A stretch of DNA of 64,000 bases from positions 2,871,038 to 2,935,037 of the forward strand of contig NC_072463.1 of the NCBI RefSeq assembly GCF_027596085.1. The letters are read 5' to 3'. Shown here one piece after another: positions 10,694 to 21,343 of this stretch. The notes below the pieces were generated by a model, which saw only the letters and a list, made by a program, of their open reading frames with translations, was not told the DNA's origin and ran no database searches. Origin of the DNA: Anoplopoma fimbria. Its lineage: Eukaryota > Chordata > Actinopteri > Perciformes > Anoplopomatidae. Positions within the stretch are counted from its first letter, which is position 1. Each line of letters begins with the position of its first letter. The translations under genes and the position numbers were made by a program.

Positions 10694-11957
10694 CATGTGA
10701 ATAGAAGATAACTGTTTCTTTGATGCACTACAGAGGGAGCTCTGCACCAACACTGATGTCTGTTACTATCGCTGCACTTAAAGAATACTGTTTGCATTGT
10801 GTTATTAGTGGCTGTTTCAATATGTGGTTGAGAAATGTTTTTAACAGGACTGATAATTAATCACAATTAATGTAACACCGCATGTACTCCAAACTCCAAT
10901 ATCGGGATAAGAAGTGAAAAACAGAAATACAGGAATTATCATGTATGAAAGAACAAAATCACATTATTTTGCTTTTATTAATGTTTTTTATATTTTGTAG
11001 GGGCACCTTATGATTTATGATCATCTTTGACAAGATTGTTTGAATTTCACTAAAAAAGGATGTTCACTAAAAGAGATGGGTGTTTCATATGTGATGAAAT
11101 AAAATAAAAAAATGTTTATTACCAAAAATCAATACGTTAAGTGATTCCACTATGTTTAAGTGAGAGTTTTAAGCATATTTTGGTAATTATTTAGATAATA
11201 TTGTGATCATTCTTATTGTCCCAGGCATACTCTGTACTCTCACTGACCATGTTTACTGATAATTGTCCTTGTTTCAATTTTGTTGTATTCTAATCATTTT
11301 CTTTCTTGGTTTCACACTGTGTTAAATTCTAAATTAATTCTGTTCTTATTGCAATAAACATTCAAACATATGTTTACATTTTGGCTGGAAAAGCTCAATG
11401 TTAAAAATAAATATAGAAAGAAATAAAACATGAATTCTCGACCATAGAAACAGTGCCTTGAAAAGTATAATCATAACTTGGGGCTGTAGGGAATCAATGA
11501 ACCATGTTAATGAAAAAAAATGATTAATATGAACAACAGATTGTCATTCACATTATTGGTTTATTCAATTAATGTAAAGTGAACACACTTATTATAAGGA
11601 CAAAAGTAACTCATATAATAAAATACATAAACATGTGCTGCTTCCTCCCATTGAAGCCAAACTTCTGCTGTTCTTCCAAAACACAAAGATAATACTCTGT
11701 ATAATACTCCTGTATTGTTCCACCTGACCTTCAGGGTTCATCTCAGGTCTTTGTTATCTGCTTTCCTGTCATAAGGTGGCAGTACAGTATGTCTGTGGTG
11801 TGTAGTGGCAGTTCAGGTTCATGAAATATAACACCACCCGACAAAATAACATGTTTCCTGATGGGAGGGTCTACAGCAATATCCAGTAACCACTGAATAT
11901 ACTGTGATGAGAACACAGAACCAATAACAAGATTGATCAGTCAGAGAACACAACAAG
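10694..11957. other. V9-V10 intergenic
   Basis: The stretch 10890-11400 is AT-rich and recurs, diverged, at 14825-15300. From about 11500 it is the common family E 5' flank. No gene or classical transposon ends were found. Confidence 0.5.
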
Positions 11958-12450
11958 ATGATCACCGTCTTCTGCATAGCCCTTAATGTCTTCGTGGTTT
12001 CAGGTCATTTTCACATCTAAAACTCCTGTTGACGTTCCTTTACGTTAACATTTACGAGGACTCACTCATACCATGATTGTAAATATTTTTTGGTTGATGC
12101 TGTTTCCACAGGTTCCTCTCTCAGCGACCAAGTCCACCAGACTCCAGCTGATATGTACAACGAACCCGAAGAAAATGCCAAAATCTACTGCTCACACAGT
12201 ATTCAGGACTATGATCGAATCCTCTGGTACAGGCAATTCAAGAATATGCAACTTCAGTTCCTGGGATACATGTTATGCAACTAGTGGAAACCCAGAGGTT
12301 GGACTGGGAGTGAAGATAGAAGGGAGTGCAAATATAAATCAGATCTGCACACTAACAGTTGAAGGACTGGCCCTGAACAGCAGTGCGGTGTACTTCTGTG
12401 CTGCTAGGTTACACAGTGCTACATATCACTGCTCCTCAGTACAAAAACCT
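11958..12450 (+). pseudogene. TRBV: V10, TRB variable segment (family E) with one frameshift
   Basis: Leader 11958-12003 with GTCATT donor. V exon 12112-12411: SDQVHQTPADMYN, C23 (IYCSHS), W41 (ILWYRQF). At the CDR2 start, ATGTTATGCAAC has one base more than the two sister forms (ATGTTGGCAAC, ATGTATGCAAC) and reads into a stop. Past it the FR3 and C104 (AVYFCAARL) are intact in another frame. RSS: CACAGTG at 12412, CAAAAACCT at 12442. The extra base looks like two sister codons blended, so an assembly error is a serious alternative. Confidence 0.8.
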
Positions 12451-12757
12451 CCTCATCACACATCCTTTCTTCTCTGTATTAAAGCTCACAGCTCTCACAC
12501 CTGTGCTCCTCCCTCAGTATATCTTCACTCAGATCTTTATTCTGAGCCAGTGTTGTGTAGAGTTGGTTGCCCATGAGTTATCATCACAATGACACCACCC
12601 ACTAATGACTTGGGAGGGTTTACTCAAAGGAGGAGGAGGAGGAGGTTGGAAATTCTCTGTATAACTGCTTCAGTCAATGAGACAACAAACCGTGATCTTA
12701 TTTATTTAGATCTAATTTTCTGCAATATCAGCAAACATCCAGAAAAAAACCCACAAA

Positions 12758-13293
12758 ATGTACATCGTCTTCCTTTGCATTACTTTTAGATATTTACTGG
12801 TTTCAGGTAATGTACTTATAATTGTTTAAAGAAATTTGAATTCAAGTTTTCACCAAAATCTGTTTAGATTTGCTTTAGTACATCCAGTCTCATCTGCTGC
12901 TGGTATTTCAGCTGTGTTTCTTCTTCACATTTTATATTTTTCCATTTCCCCACAGGTTCCTCTCTCAGTGAGCAAGTCCACCAGACTCCAGCTGATATGT
13001 ACAACAAACCCGGAGAAAATGCCAAAATCAGCTGCTCGCACAGTATTGACTCCTACAATCAAATCCTCTGGTATAAACAATCCAGGGATAAAAAACTGCA
13101 GTTCCTGGGATACATGTATGCAACTAGTGCAACCACAGAGGCTGGACTGGGAGTGAAGATAGAAGGGAGTGCAAATAAAGACCAAAACTGCACATTAACA
13201 GTTGAAGGACTGGCCCTGAACAGCAGTGCGGTGTACTTCTGTGCTGCTAGGTTACACAGTGCTACATATCACTGCTCCTCAGTACAAAAACCT
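12758..13293 (+). CDS. TRBV: V11, TRB variable segment (family E), apparently functional
   Basis: Leader 12758-12806 (MYIVFLCITFRYLLVS) with a good GTAATG donor; this leader type differs from V5/V7/V10. V exon 12956-13254 after CCACAG: SEQVHQTPADMYN, C23 in ISCSHS, W41 in ILWYKQSRDK, C104 in AVYFC, ending CAARL. FR3 has DQNCTLTV. RSS: CACAGTG at 13255, 23-bp spacer, CAAAAACCT at 13285. Confidence 0.92.
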
Positions 13294-14225
13294 CCTCATC
13301 ACACATTCTTTGATCTCTGTGTTAAAGCTCACAGCCCCCTGCACCTGTGCTCATCCTCTCATAAGGCGGCAGTACATCTGAGTGTAGTCGTCGTTAACAT
13401 GATGGTTATAATCTTAAGAGGATCAGGTTAAACCAGGCAGCAACCTCCAGTAATGAAAAGGGAAGCCAAATGCTCAAGTGTCCTAAACTTACATTCTCTC
13501 TACTGGCCAGCAGCAGGTTGCAAAAAGAAGTCTGATTGTATGGAAGTCTATGAGAAAATGGCCCTACTTCTCACTTGATTTATACCTCAGTAAACATTGT
13601 AAACTACTTTCAAGTCTTCTTCAATACAGCATGATGTTCATTTAGTAAATGATGGCCTTGTTTAAAGTAAAATTAACTATAAAGCAGGGTATGCTTTAGG
13701 GCGGGGCTACCTTCTGGCTAACAGAGGCGTATACAGCGTCTCTAAGTAACTCCTTCACACTCCAAATATGGTCAGTTTGGTTCACTGTTTGCAAAAAGCC
13801 AAGATGGTGTCGGCCAAACGCCGAACTCAAGGATTCAAAACTGAAGTGCACAACTACGTCCTCTTCTTATATTCAGTGTATTGGTTTAACAGTGCTACAT
13901 ACCACTGCTCCTCATTGAAAAAACCTCCATATCAATGTTATCTCTGTATTACAGCTCACAGCTCCTCACACCTGTGCTCCTCCCTCAGTATATCTTCACT
14001 CAGATCTTTATTCTGAGCCAGTGTTGTGTAGAGTTGGTTGCCCATGAGTTATCATCACAATGACACCACCCACTAATGACTTGGGAGGGTTTACTCAAAG
14101 GAGGAGGAGGAGGTTGGAAATTCTCTGTATAACTGCTTCAGTCAATGAGACAACAAACCGTGATCTTATTTATTTAGATCTAATTTTCTGCAATATCAGC
14201 AAACATCCAGAAAAAAACCCACAAA
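13294..14225. other. V11-V12 intergenic with an orphan RSS
   Basis: Around 13430 it shares the post-C104 flank of the family E relics (GGTTAAACCAGGC). It also holds an orphan V-type RSS at 13889-13925, listed separately. From 13950 on it repeats 12500-12757, the V11 promoter flank, including an AGG tract. Confidence 0.5.
13889..13925 (+). repeat. Orphan V-type RSS relic
   Basis: AACAGTG (heptamer, one mismatch), then the family E spacer (CTACATACCACTGCTCC...), then GAAAAAACC. No V exon lies upstream; the bases before it are non-Ig. A second copy is at 16769-16804. It is a solo 23-type signal left after loss of a V exon. Confidence 0.5.
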
Positions 14226-14761
14226 ATGTACATCGTCTTCCTTTGCATTACTTTTAGATATTTCCTGGTGTCAGGTAATGTATTTATAATTGTTTAAAGA
14301 AATTTGAATTCAAGTTTTCACCAAAATATCTTTAGATTTGCTTTAGTACATCCAGTCACATCTGCTGCTGGTATTTCAGCTGTGTTTCTTCTTCACATTT
14401 TATATTTTTCCATTTCCCCACAGGTTCCTCTCTCAGTGAGCAAGTCCACCAGACTCCAGCTGATATGTACAACAAACCCGGAGAAAATGCCAAAATCAGC
14501 TGCTTGCACAGTATTGACAACTACAATCAAATCCTCTGGTATAAACAATCCAGGGATAAAAAACTTCAGCTCCTGGGATACATGTTGGCAACTAGTGCAA
14601 CCACAGAGGCTGGACTGGGAGTGAAGATAGAAGGGAGTGCAAATAAAGACCAAATCTGCACACTAACAGTTGAAGGACTGGCCCTGAACAGCAGTGCGGT
14701 GTACTTCTGTGCTGCTAGGTTACACAGTGCTACATATCACTGCTCCTCAGTACAAAAACCT
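14226..14761 (+). CDS. TRBV: V12, TRB variable segment (family E), apparently functional
   Basis: Leader 14226-14274 (MYIVFLCITFRYFLVS), donor GTAATG. V exon 14424-14722: SEQVHQTPADMYN, C23 in ISCLHS, W41 in ILWYKQSRDK, C104 in AVYFC, ending CAARL. It differs from V11 by SCLHS (Leu for Ser), KLQLLGYMLA and FR3 DQICTL. RSS: CACAGTG at 14723, 23-bp spacer, CAAAAACCT at 14753. Confidence 0.92.
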
Positions 14762-15809
14762 CCTCATCACACATTCTTTGATCTCTGTGTTAAAGCTCAC
14801 AGCCCCCTGCACCTGTGCTCATCCGTGAATATTGTCACGATGAGAAGTGAAAAATCAGAAATACAGGAATTATCATGTACAAAAGAACAAACTCACATTA
14901 TTTTGCTTTTATTAATGTATCTTTTATTTTGTAGGGGCACCTTATGATTTATGATCATCTTTGACAAGATTGTTTGATTGTATTTCACAAAAAAGGATGT
15001 TCATTAAAAGAGATGGGTGTTTCATATGTGATGAAATAAAATAAAAAAATGTTTATTACCAAAAATCGCATTAAGTGATTCCACTATGTTTAAGTGAGAG
15101 TTTTAATACATATTTTGATAATTATTTAGATAAATGATGATCATTCTTATTGTAAGGCAAAATTAACTCTCAAACCATGTTTACTGATAATTGTATGATA
15201 ATTTTCTTTCTTGGTTTCACACTGTGTTAAATTCTAAATTAATTCTGTTCACAATAAACATTCAAACATATATTTACATTTTGTCAAAAAGCTCAAATGT
15301 TTTAAATAAATATAAAAAAAATAAAACATGAATTTCAAAATAGAAACAGTGCCTTGAAAAGTAGAATCATAACTTGGGGCTGTAAAAAAATGATTAATAT
15401 GAACAACAGATTGTCATTCACATTATTGGTTTATTCAATTAATGTAAAGTGAAACACTTATTATAAGGACAAAGTAACTCATATAATAAAATACATAAAC
15501 ATGTGCTGCTTCCTCCCATTGAAGCCAAACTCTGTATATCTTCAAAACACAAAGATAATACTCTTATAATCTGAGCCAGTATTGTTCCACCTGAGTTGGT
15601 TGCCCATGAGTTATCATTATCAATGACTTTCACCCACTAATGGTGGCAGTACAGTATGTCTGTGGTGTGAGTGGCAGTTCAGGGTCATGAAATATAACAC
15701 CACCTGACAAAATAACTGTTTCCTCAATGGGAGACAACAAATCCAGTGATCTGAATTTACTTTGAGAACACAGAACCAATATCAAGAATCAGTCAGAGAA
15801 CACAACAAG
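14762..15809. other. V12-V13 intergenic, blended sequence
   Basis: 14825-15120 copies 10890-11170. From about 15120 the text alternates at the scale of a few bases between the V10-type flank (11500-12000) and the V11/V12-type flank (about 12530-12800, 14000-14270). I suspect a consensus error and would not trust fine detail here. Confidence 0.5.
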
Positions 15810-16309
15810 ATGATCACCGTCTTCTTTGCATTACTTTTAGATCCCTTAATGTCTTCATGGTTTAAAGTCATTTTCACATCTTAAACTCCTGTTGATTCCT
15901 TTACTTTAACATTTACGAGGACTCACTCATACCATGATTGTAAATATTTTTTTTGATGCTGTTTCCACAGGTTCCTCTCTCAGTGAGCAAGTCCACCAGA
16001 CTCCAGCTGATATGTACAACAAACCCGGAGAAAATGCCAAAATCAGCTGCTCGCACAGTATTGACTCCTACAATCGAATCCTCTGGTATAAACAATCCAG
16101 GGATAAAAAACTTCAGTTCCTGGGATACATGTTGGCAACTAGTGCAACCACAGAGGCTGGACTGGGAGTGAAGATAGAAGGGAGTGCAAATAAAGACCAA
16201 AATCTGCACATTAACAGTTGAAGGACTGGCCCTGAACAGCAGTGCGGTGTACTTCTGTGCTGCTTGGTTACACAGTGCTACATATCACTGCTCCTCAGTA
16301 CAAAAACCT
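15810..16309 (+). pseudogene. TRBV: V13, TRB variable segment (family E), leader scrambled and V exon frameshifted
   Basis: The leader from 15810 begins like V5 (MITVF), switches into the V11-type text (FALLLD) and ends TTTAAA/GTCATT out of splice phase. V exon 15971-16270: SEQVHQTPADMYN, C23 ISCSHS, W41 ILWYKQSRDK. In FR3, CCAAAATCTGC has one base more than either sister form (CCAAATCTGC, CCAAAACTGC) and shifts the frame before C104. RSS at 16271 is intact, with CAAAAACCT at 16301. It is either a pseudogene or an assembly blend of two real genes. Confidence 0.75.
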
Positions 16310-17028
16310 CCTCATCACACATTCTTTGATCTCTGTGTTAAAGCTCACAGCCCCCTGCACCTGTGCTCATCCTCTCATAAGGCGGCAGTACATCTGAGTG
16401 TAGTCGTAGTTGACATGATGGTTATAATGTTCAGAGGATGAGAAGGTGTTAAACAAAATCTGTCGTGTACTGCTGCTATTTCAGCTGGGTTTTATATATT
16501 TTATATACGTTTTGTTCAACAAACCAGAAAAAAAATACATTAAAAATCAAGAGTAAAGTGAGTAAAAAGAGTAAAATTGACCATAAAGCAGGGTATGCTT
16601 CAGGGCGGGGCTACCTTGTGGCTAACAGAGTCGTATACAGCGTTTCTAAGTCACTCCTTCACACTCCAAATATGGTCGCTTCGGTTATCTGTTTGCAGAA
16701 AGCCAAGATGGCGTTGGCCAAAACGCCAGTCCACAACTACACCAGTTCTTATATTCAGTCTATTGGTTAAACAGTGCTACATACCACTGCTCCTCATTGA
16801 AAAACCTCCATATCAATGTCATCTCTGTATTACAGCTCACGGCTCTGTGCACCTGGAATAAGCCGTTCTAGCCAATGGTTGTCTTTTGTTCTGATTGAGA
16901 TCAGGGATCATAATGGGAGGTCCTTTCTGCAGAGCAATGTCTTTAACCTCCCATTATATAAAACAAAGCAGCCTCAGATACTCTTCATGTCGGCTGTGGC
17001 TGCTTCTCATGTTAACAGGATCACTACG
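16310..17028. other. V13-V14 intergenic
   Basis: Shares 16560-16700 with 13660-13800 and holds the second orphan RSS (16769-16804). The last 100 bp are the presumed V14 promoter, with no motif I recognise. An earlier in-frame ATG for V14 is at 16987. Confidence 0.5.
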
Positions 17029-17638
17029 ATGAGTCAAGTTCTCATCACATTTGTAGTCTCGTCTCTGTGGCTTCAAGGTACAAGAACACAAAAAAACAGG
17101 GCTGACTATATTTCAGTAACAGTGGACTTAAGTTAAATATTTGTACGTTGTTTTTAATGGTTTTGCCTACATGTGATTCATAAAGTAAATAACTGTTATT
17201 ATTTAAAACCCAGAACAATGAAATACTGACTTAATAATTGAAACAAATAATAAATATGTCACTATTTGAAACAAACAGAACTTTTGTATTTTCTCCACAG
17301 GTCACAGCCAGGACGTGACCCAGCACCCTGAAATCAATTGGAGTTATGTTTCTACATCTGCAGAGATGAACTGCAGCCACAACAAAGATGCTGGTCACAA
17401 CCAGATGTACTGGTACCGACAGCGTCCAGGGGAGACCATGACCCTCGTGGTCTACACAGTTTATGGTGGACAGCCGGACTACGGGGGACTTCCTCAAACC
17501 AAATATTCAGCCGTCAAAGAAAACTCAGCGAGCGGGGCTCTTACTGTGAAAGAGTTGCTGCCTGAGGACAGCGGTGTGTATTTCTGTGCCGTCAGCAAAC
17601 ACAGTGATGTGAGAAGTGAAAGCAGCTGAACAAAAACT
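17029..17638 (+). CDS. TRBV: V14, TRB variable segment (near family C), apparently functional
   Basis: Leader 17029-17077 (MSQVLITFVVSSLWLQ), donor GTACAA. The ATG at 16987 would add 14 residues and is less likely. V exon 17301-17599: QDVTQHPEINWSY, C23 in MNCSHN, W41 in MYWYRQRPGET, C104 in GVYFC, ending CAVSK. RSS: CACAGTG at 17600, 23-bp spacer, ACAAAAACT at 17630. It has no copy in cluster 2 of this window. Confidence 0.92.
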
Positions 17639-17870
17639 GGTTGCCAATACATTTGGTGAGTGTATAAGAATCCAGATGATGGCTTTTATATCTTTCCAGT
17701 AGGAGGAGCTGGAGCTCCAGAAATACTCTTCAGTTCAACACATTCACCACTGTGACATTTAATGGAGCTGGATGACAGAGGAGGGAACGGTAAAGGAGCC
17801 TATAGTAAACTGTGTAATCAGGTTTCTAAAGCCACTCAGTGTTCTGTGTTCATTCAGACAAGAGGTCAAC

Positions 17871-18338
17871 ATGAGAACATTCATATTTTTATCTTGGATC
17901 ATTGGTAATAACGTCATTCATTCAGGAATAATCATTTAGTCTATAGTTTCCACACAGTTTACTCATTCTCTTTCCTTCCAGGTGTTTGTCTGAGTGTTAC
18001 AGTCAACCAAACTCCTCCAGAACTTCTCAGGAGACCTGGAGACAGAGTCCAGCTGGTCTGCAGCCATGAAAAGACAGACTACACACTGATGTACTGGTTC
18101 CAAAAATCCCCTGGAGACCGAGCTCTGAAACGCATCGGACATGTGTATTACGGCTCCATAGACCACAAGGAGTCTTTCAAAGAACATTTCAACATCACTG
18201 GAGATATGAGTGGAGAAAGAGCAAAGAACGGTTCTCTGTTCATAGACGACCTGAAGGCTCCTGAGCACAGTGCAGTTTACTACTGTGCAGCTAGCTATGC
18301 ACACTGACTGCAGATCCCCTCTACGTTGTACAAAAACT
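17871..18338 (+). CDS. TRBV: V15, TRB variable segment (family F), apparently functional
   Basis: Short leader 17871-17904 (MRTFIFLSWII), donor GTAATA. V exon 17982-18299: VCLSVTVNQTPPELL, C23 in LVCSHE, W41 in MYWFQKSPGDRA, C104 in AVYYC, ending CAASY. The heptamer at 18300 is CACACTG (one mismatch); the spacer is 23 bp and the nonamer ACAAAAACT at 18330. A leader-only relic of this gene seems to sit at about 41185-41220. Confidence 0.88.
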
Positions 18339-18631
18339 CTGAACCAACTTTTTATCAACATTAATGGCTTTGAATAAAAACCTGATTAGACCACGCCCAG
18401 CCAGCTGCTCTCGGTTTGATGCCGTCGTCTCTGCCAGTGATGCCGTTTCATCTTCACTTCCCTTTTCAGACCTCAGTAGAGGAATCTGTTAGGTCTCCAT
18501 TGTTCACTCCAACAGTCAGATTCATTTGAATGTCAGCAAATTAAACTTCCAAAACTCTTTGATAAATATTTTGGACGATCTTTTTAAAGGCTTTTCAGTA
18601 ACTACTTTTTTTTTCTTTTAAGGAAGTCAAA

Positions 18632-19103
18632 ATGATCCGTTTTCTTTTTTTATATTGCCTAGCAGGTAAAAACTAGTTCAAATACAATTAGCTCTTATGA
18701 AGATGTTTAAAATGTATAACCTTCACAATGCACTATTTTCTTTCTTTATACAGGTGTTTGTCTGGGTCTAGATGTCCGTCAGTCTTCCTCTGATCTCATC
18801 ACAAACCCTGGTGACAAAGTGCAGATTTCCTGCAGCCACGATAAAACTGACTACGATGTGATGCTCTGGTACCAGAGGTCACCTGGAGACACAGCTATGA
18901 AACTCATTGGATATTTGTACTTTAAAGATGTCAAAATGGAAGAGTCATATAAAGATGACTTTAACATCTCTGGAGATTTGGGAGGAACGACAGCAAAGAA
19001 TGGCTCTCTTATAGTCTCACTTAAACCAGAGCACAGTGCAGTTTACTACTGTGCAGCAAGAGAAGCACGCTGACAGAAATCCCCTCTGATCTTTACAAAA
19101 ACT
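18632..19103 (+). CDS. TRBV: V16, TRB variable segment (family F), open frame with weak RSS
   Basis: Leader 18632-18665 (MIRFLFLYCLA), donor GTAAAA. V exon 18754-19065: VCLGLDVRQSSSDLI, C23 in ISCSHD, W41 in MLWYQRSPGDTA, C104 in AVYYC, ending CAARE. The RSS heptamer at 19066 is CACGCTG (two mismatches), followed by a 22-bp spacer and ACAAAAACT at 19095. The same odd heptamer is kept in the duplicate V28, so it predates the duplication. Rearrangement frequency may be low. Confidence 0.86.
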
Positions 19104-20183
19104 CTGCACCATCTTTTCTCATCAGTGGTTTATAATAAGACATGGAGTAAACTGCTCCCAGACACCTGCTTTGTGGTTGTACTTTGGTTTGATGCAATCG
19201 TTTCATTAATAGCTAATACAATGTGGTTCTCTTTTACTGGTTTAATCTATTTTAACAAGGCATTATTTACAGTTCAAATGTCAACATTTAATAAAAACAC
19301 TTAAAAGCTAAAACATATTGTTCAAGGAAGAGCGTATACGTATCAGTTTGATATGAATCTTCATGAAGCCTCTCCTCCTTTCTACTTCATGTTTACTTCC
19401 TGATTAAATGTGACTCAGTTTAGTGACCCTGTCATAACTTATCTAATAATACATTTTGTGTCCATGACTGTAAATAACTCACACTTGATGTCAGATCTCT
19501 ACATAATGATTAGATTTCTCTTCTTTTTTTTTTCTCCAAAAGGTAAAAACTGCCTCATTTTGAAATAAGATGTCCTCTACTGTTTATCTGTTTTTATCTT
19601 TTTAAAGCCAAAGCCTTGAAGGCTCTAAAATACATGCCACTGAGTCTGCAAATTATTATTATTTTCTAGATTAATCGCTTAAGAAATAAAATGTCCAAAA
19701 CCCATTAATCTGATAGAAAACAGAGAAAAGCAGGAAATCTTCATATTTGAGAGGCTGAAAACAACATTTTCTGCCATTCTTTTGCATGATAAATTACTTT
19801 AACAATTAATGGACTATCAAATTAGTCAGAATTTTTTTCTGTCAGTCGATTTATCGTTTAGTCGACTAATCGTTGCAGCTCTCAATGCTTCCCTTCGTAT
19901 TCTTGAACTGAAGCACGCCAAAGTCAGCAGGCAAACCTATTTATGAATATGTCAAATATTGGCAGTGAGCAAAACCTCAACAGTTATTTTCACAGGTTCA
20001 TCCTCCTCCTGTTGTTCAGGGGACGACAGAAAGGAAGATTTTCTTCTCCTAAAAACCAAACCGACTGAATGAAAGAAAGTTTCTCAGTGTCAACAGATGC
20101 TCTGACTTCTCTACATCACTTCCTGTCCCGACTTCTGATCCACAAAGCTCTACGGAGAAACCAGTTGGTTCTTCACAGTCAAC
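19104..20183. other. V16-V17 intergenic
   Basis: Contains a decayed family F leader at about 19506-19543, the counterpart of the V29 leader at 42506, with no V exon after it. It also holds the fish repeat listed at 19655. The last 170 bp form the V17 promoter region, shared with 44310-44449. Confidence 0.55.
19655..19885. repeat. Dispersed MITE-like repeat (hAT-type, fish)
   Basis: Ends with AGTCGACTAATCGTTGCAGC and contains GTCCAAAACCC and AATTAATGGACTATC. These are hallmarks of a very common non-autonomous repeat in fish genomes, as I remember it. A related fragment is at 45537-45712. Family assignment is from memory, not a search. Confidence 0.55.
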
Positions 20184-20735
20184 ATGATGCCATCTCATCT
20201 GTTTGTTTCCATCATCACTGCATTCTGCATTAAAGGTATTTTACATTCATGTACCACACTAAAAAACCTCAACTAATCAAGGTGAAACATTTCAGCGCTC
20301 TTATATTCTTTAACGGTTTTTCCAATACATTTAAAAAACAATTCTGTGTACTCAACGACTTATTACTGTCTTGATCTCTTTACAGGAGTTTACCTCAGTA
20401 AAGAAAAACAAGTGTTTCAGGATCCAACTGAACTGTTTTACCAACCGAATAGTGAAGTCATCCTGAGCCTCAGACATGAAATCCCGAACTACGACACTAT
20501 TCTCTGGTATCAGCGCTCAGCAGGAAACACTTCATTAAAGCTGATTGCCTACATGTATTTTAAATCTCCTACGGTTGAGACAACATTTCAAAGCCACTTT
20601 AACGTGAGTGGAGACGGACAGAAAACAGCTTATCTACACATCCTGAACCCGAGACACCCTGAAGAGAGCGGAGAATACTTTGGAGCAGCCAGTATTACAC
20701 AGTGATGAAGACAGTGACGCTCTCATACAAAAACC
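20184..20735 (+). CDS. TRBV: V17, TRB variable segment (family G) lacking both canonical cysteines
   Basis: Leader 20184-20235 (MMPSHLFVSIITAFCIK), donor GTATTT. V exon 20386-20697 is open. W41 is present (TILWYQRSAGN) and FR3 is normal, but the C23 position reads ILSLRH (Leu) and the C104 position reads EYFGAAS (Gly). The intradomain disulfide cannot form. RSS: CACAGTG at 20698, 22-bp spacer, ACAAAAACC at 20727. Its duplicate V31 carries the same two losses and is also open, so this is not a sequencing slip. IMGT style would call it an ORF. Confidence 0.88.
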
Positions 20736-21343
20736 TCCATCATGATCCAGCAGATACCATCACACCAACAGGAAACCAGTGAGACCATGTGACACGGCCT
20801 CAAACTGCTGAAAGATGTCTGTGATCAATCTGAATTCATTAGAATATTTAAGGTTCCCTTTAGTTTGTGCATTAAGAAAAAAAAAAGAAAAAGAGAAATA
20901 TTTCTTTAAATATACAGCTCTATGAACATTTCAGAATGGTTTGAGAAAAAGGTTTCTAAAAATAATGGGAATTTTAACTGACTGATATATGTTTTGTAAT
21001 AAAATATTTAATAATAAATACCATAACTGCTCACAGTGGTTGATTAATGTCATCTTTTGCCGATTAGCTCTCTCTACCGTACAAATAAAGTCAGAAGAAT
21101 GAATTTTCACCTCCGTAATAATGTTTTAACTTTCTTCATGTTAAACAGATTCCTTCAGGTCGTCTCTGTATGAATCAGAATCAAAGATCAGTGAAAACAC
21201 ACTGACATGAGGGAAGACGTAAGCTCCTCCTTCCTCATTACAGGCGTATAATAAAGGACGATGTCACACTAATGTTGTTTTCATTAATGCCTTTGATTTG
21301 AGCCACCACAGAGAACATTATGTCTCCATGAGGATATTCTAAA
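20736..21343. other. V17-V18 intergenic
   Basis: AT-rich, no gene seen. ACGATGTCAC near 21258, about 85 bp before the V18 ATG, resembles the CRE-like decamer of mammalian TRBV promoters. Confidence 0.4.
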
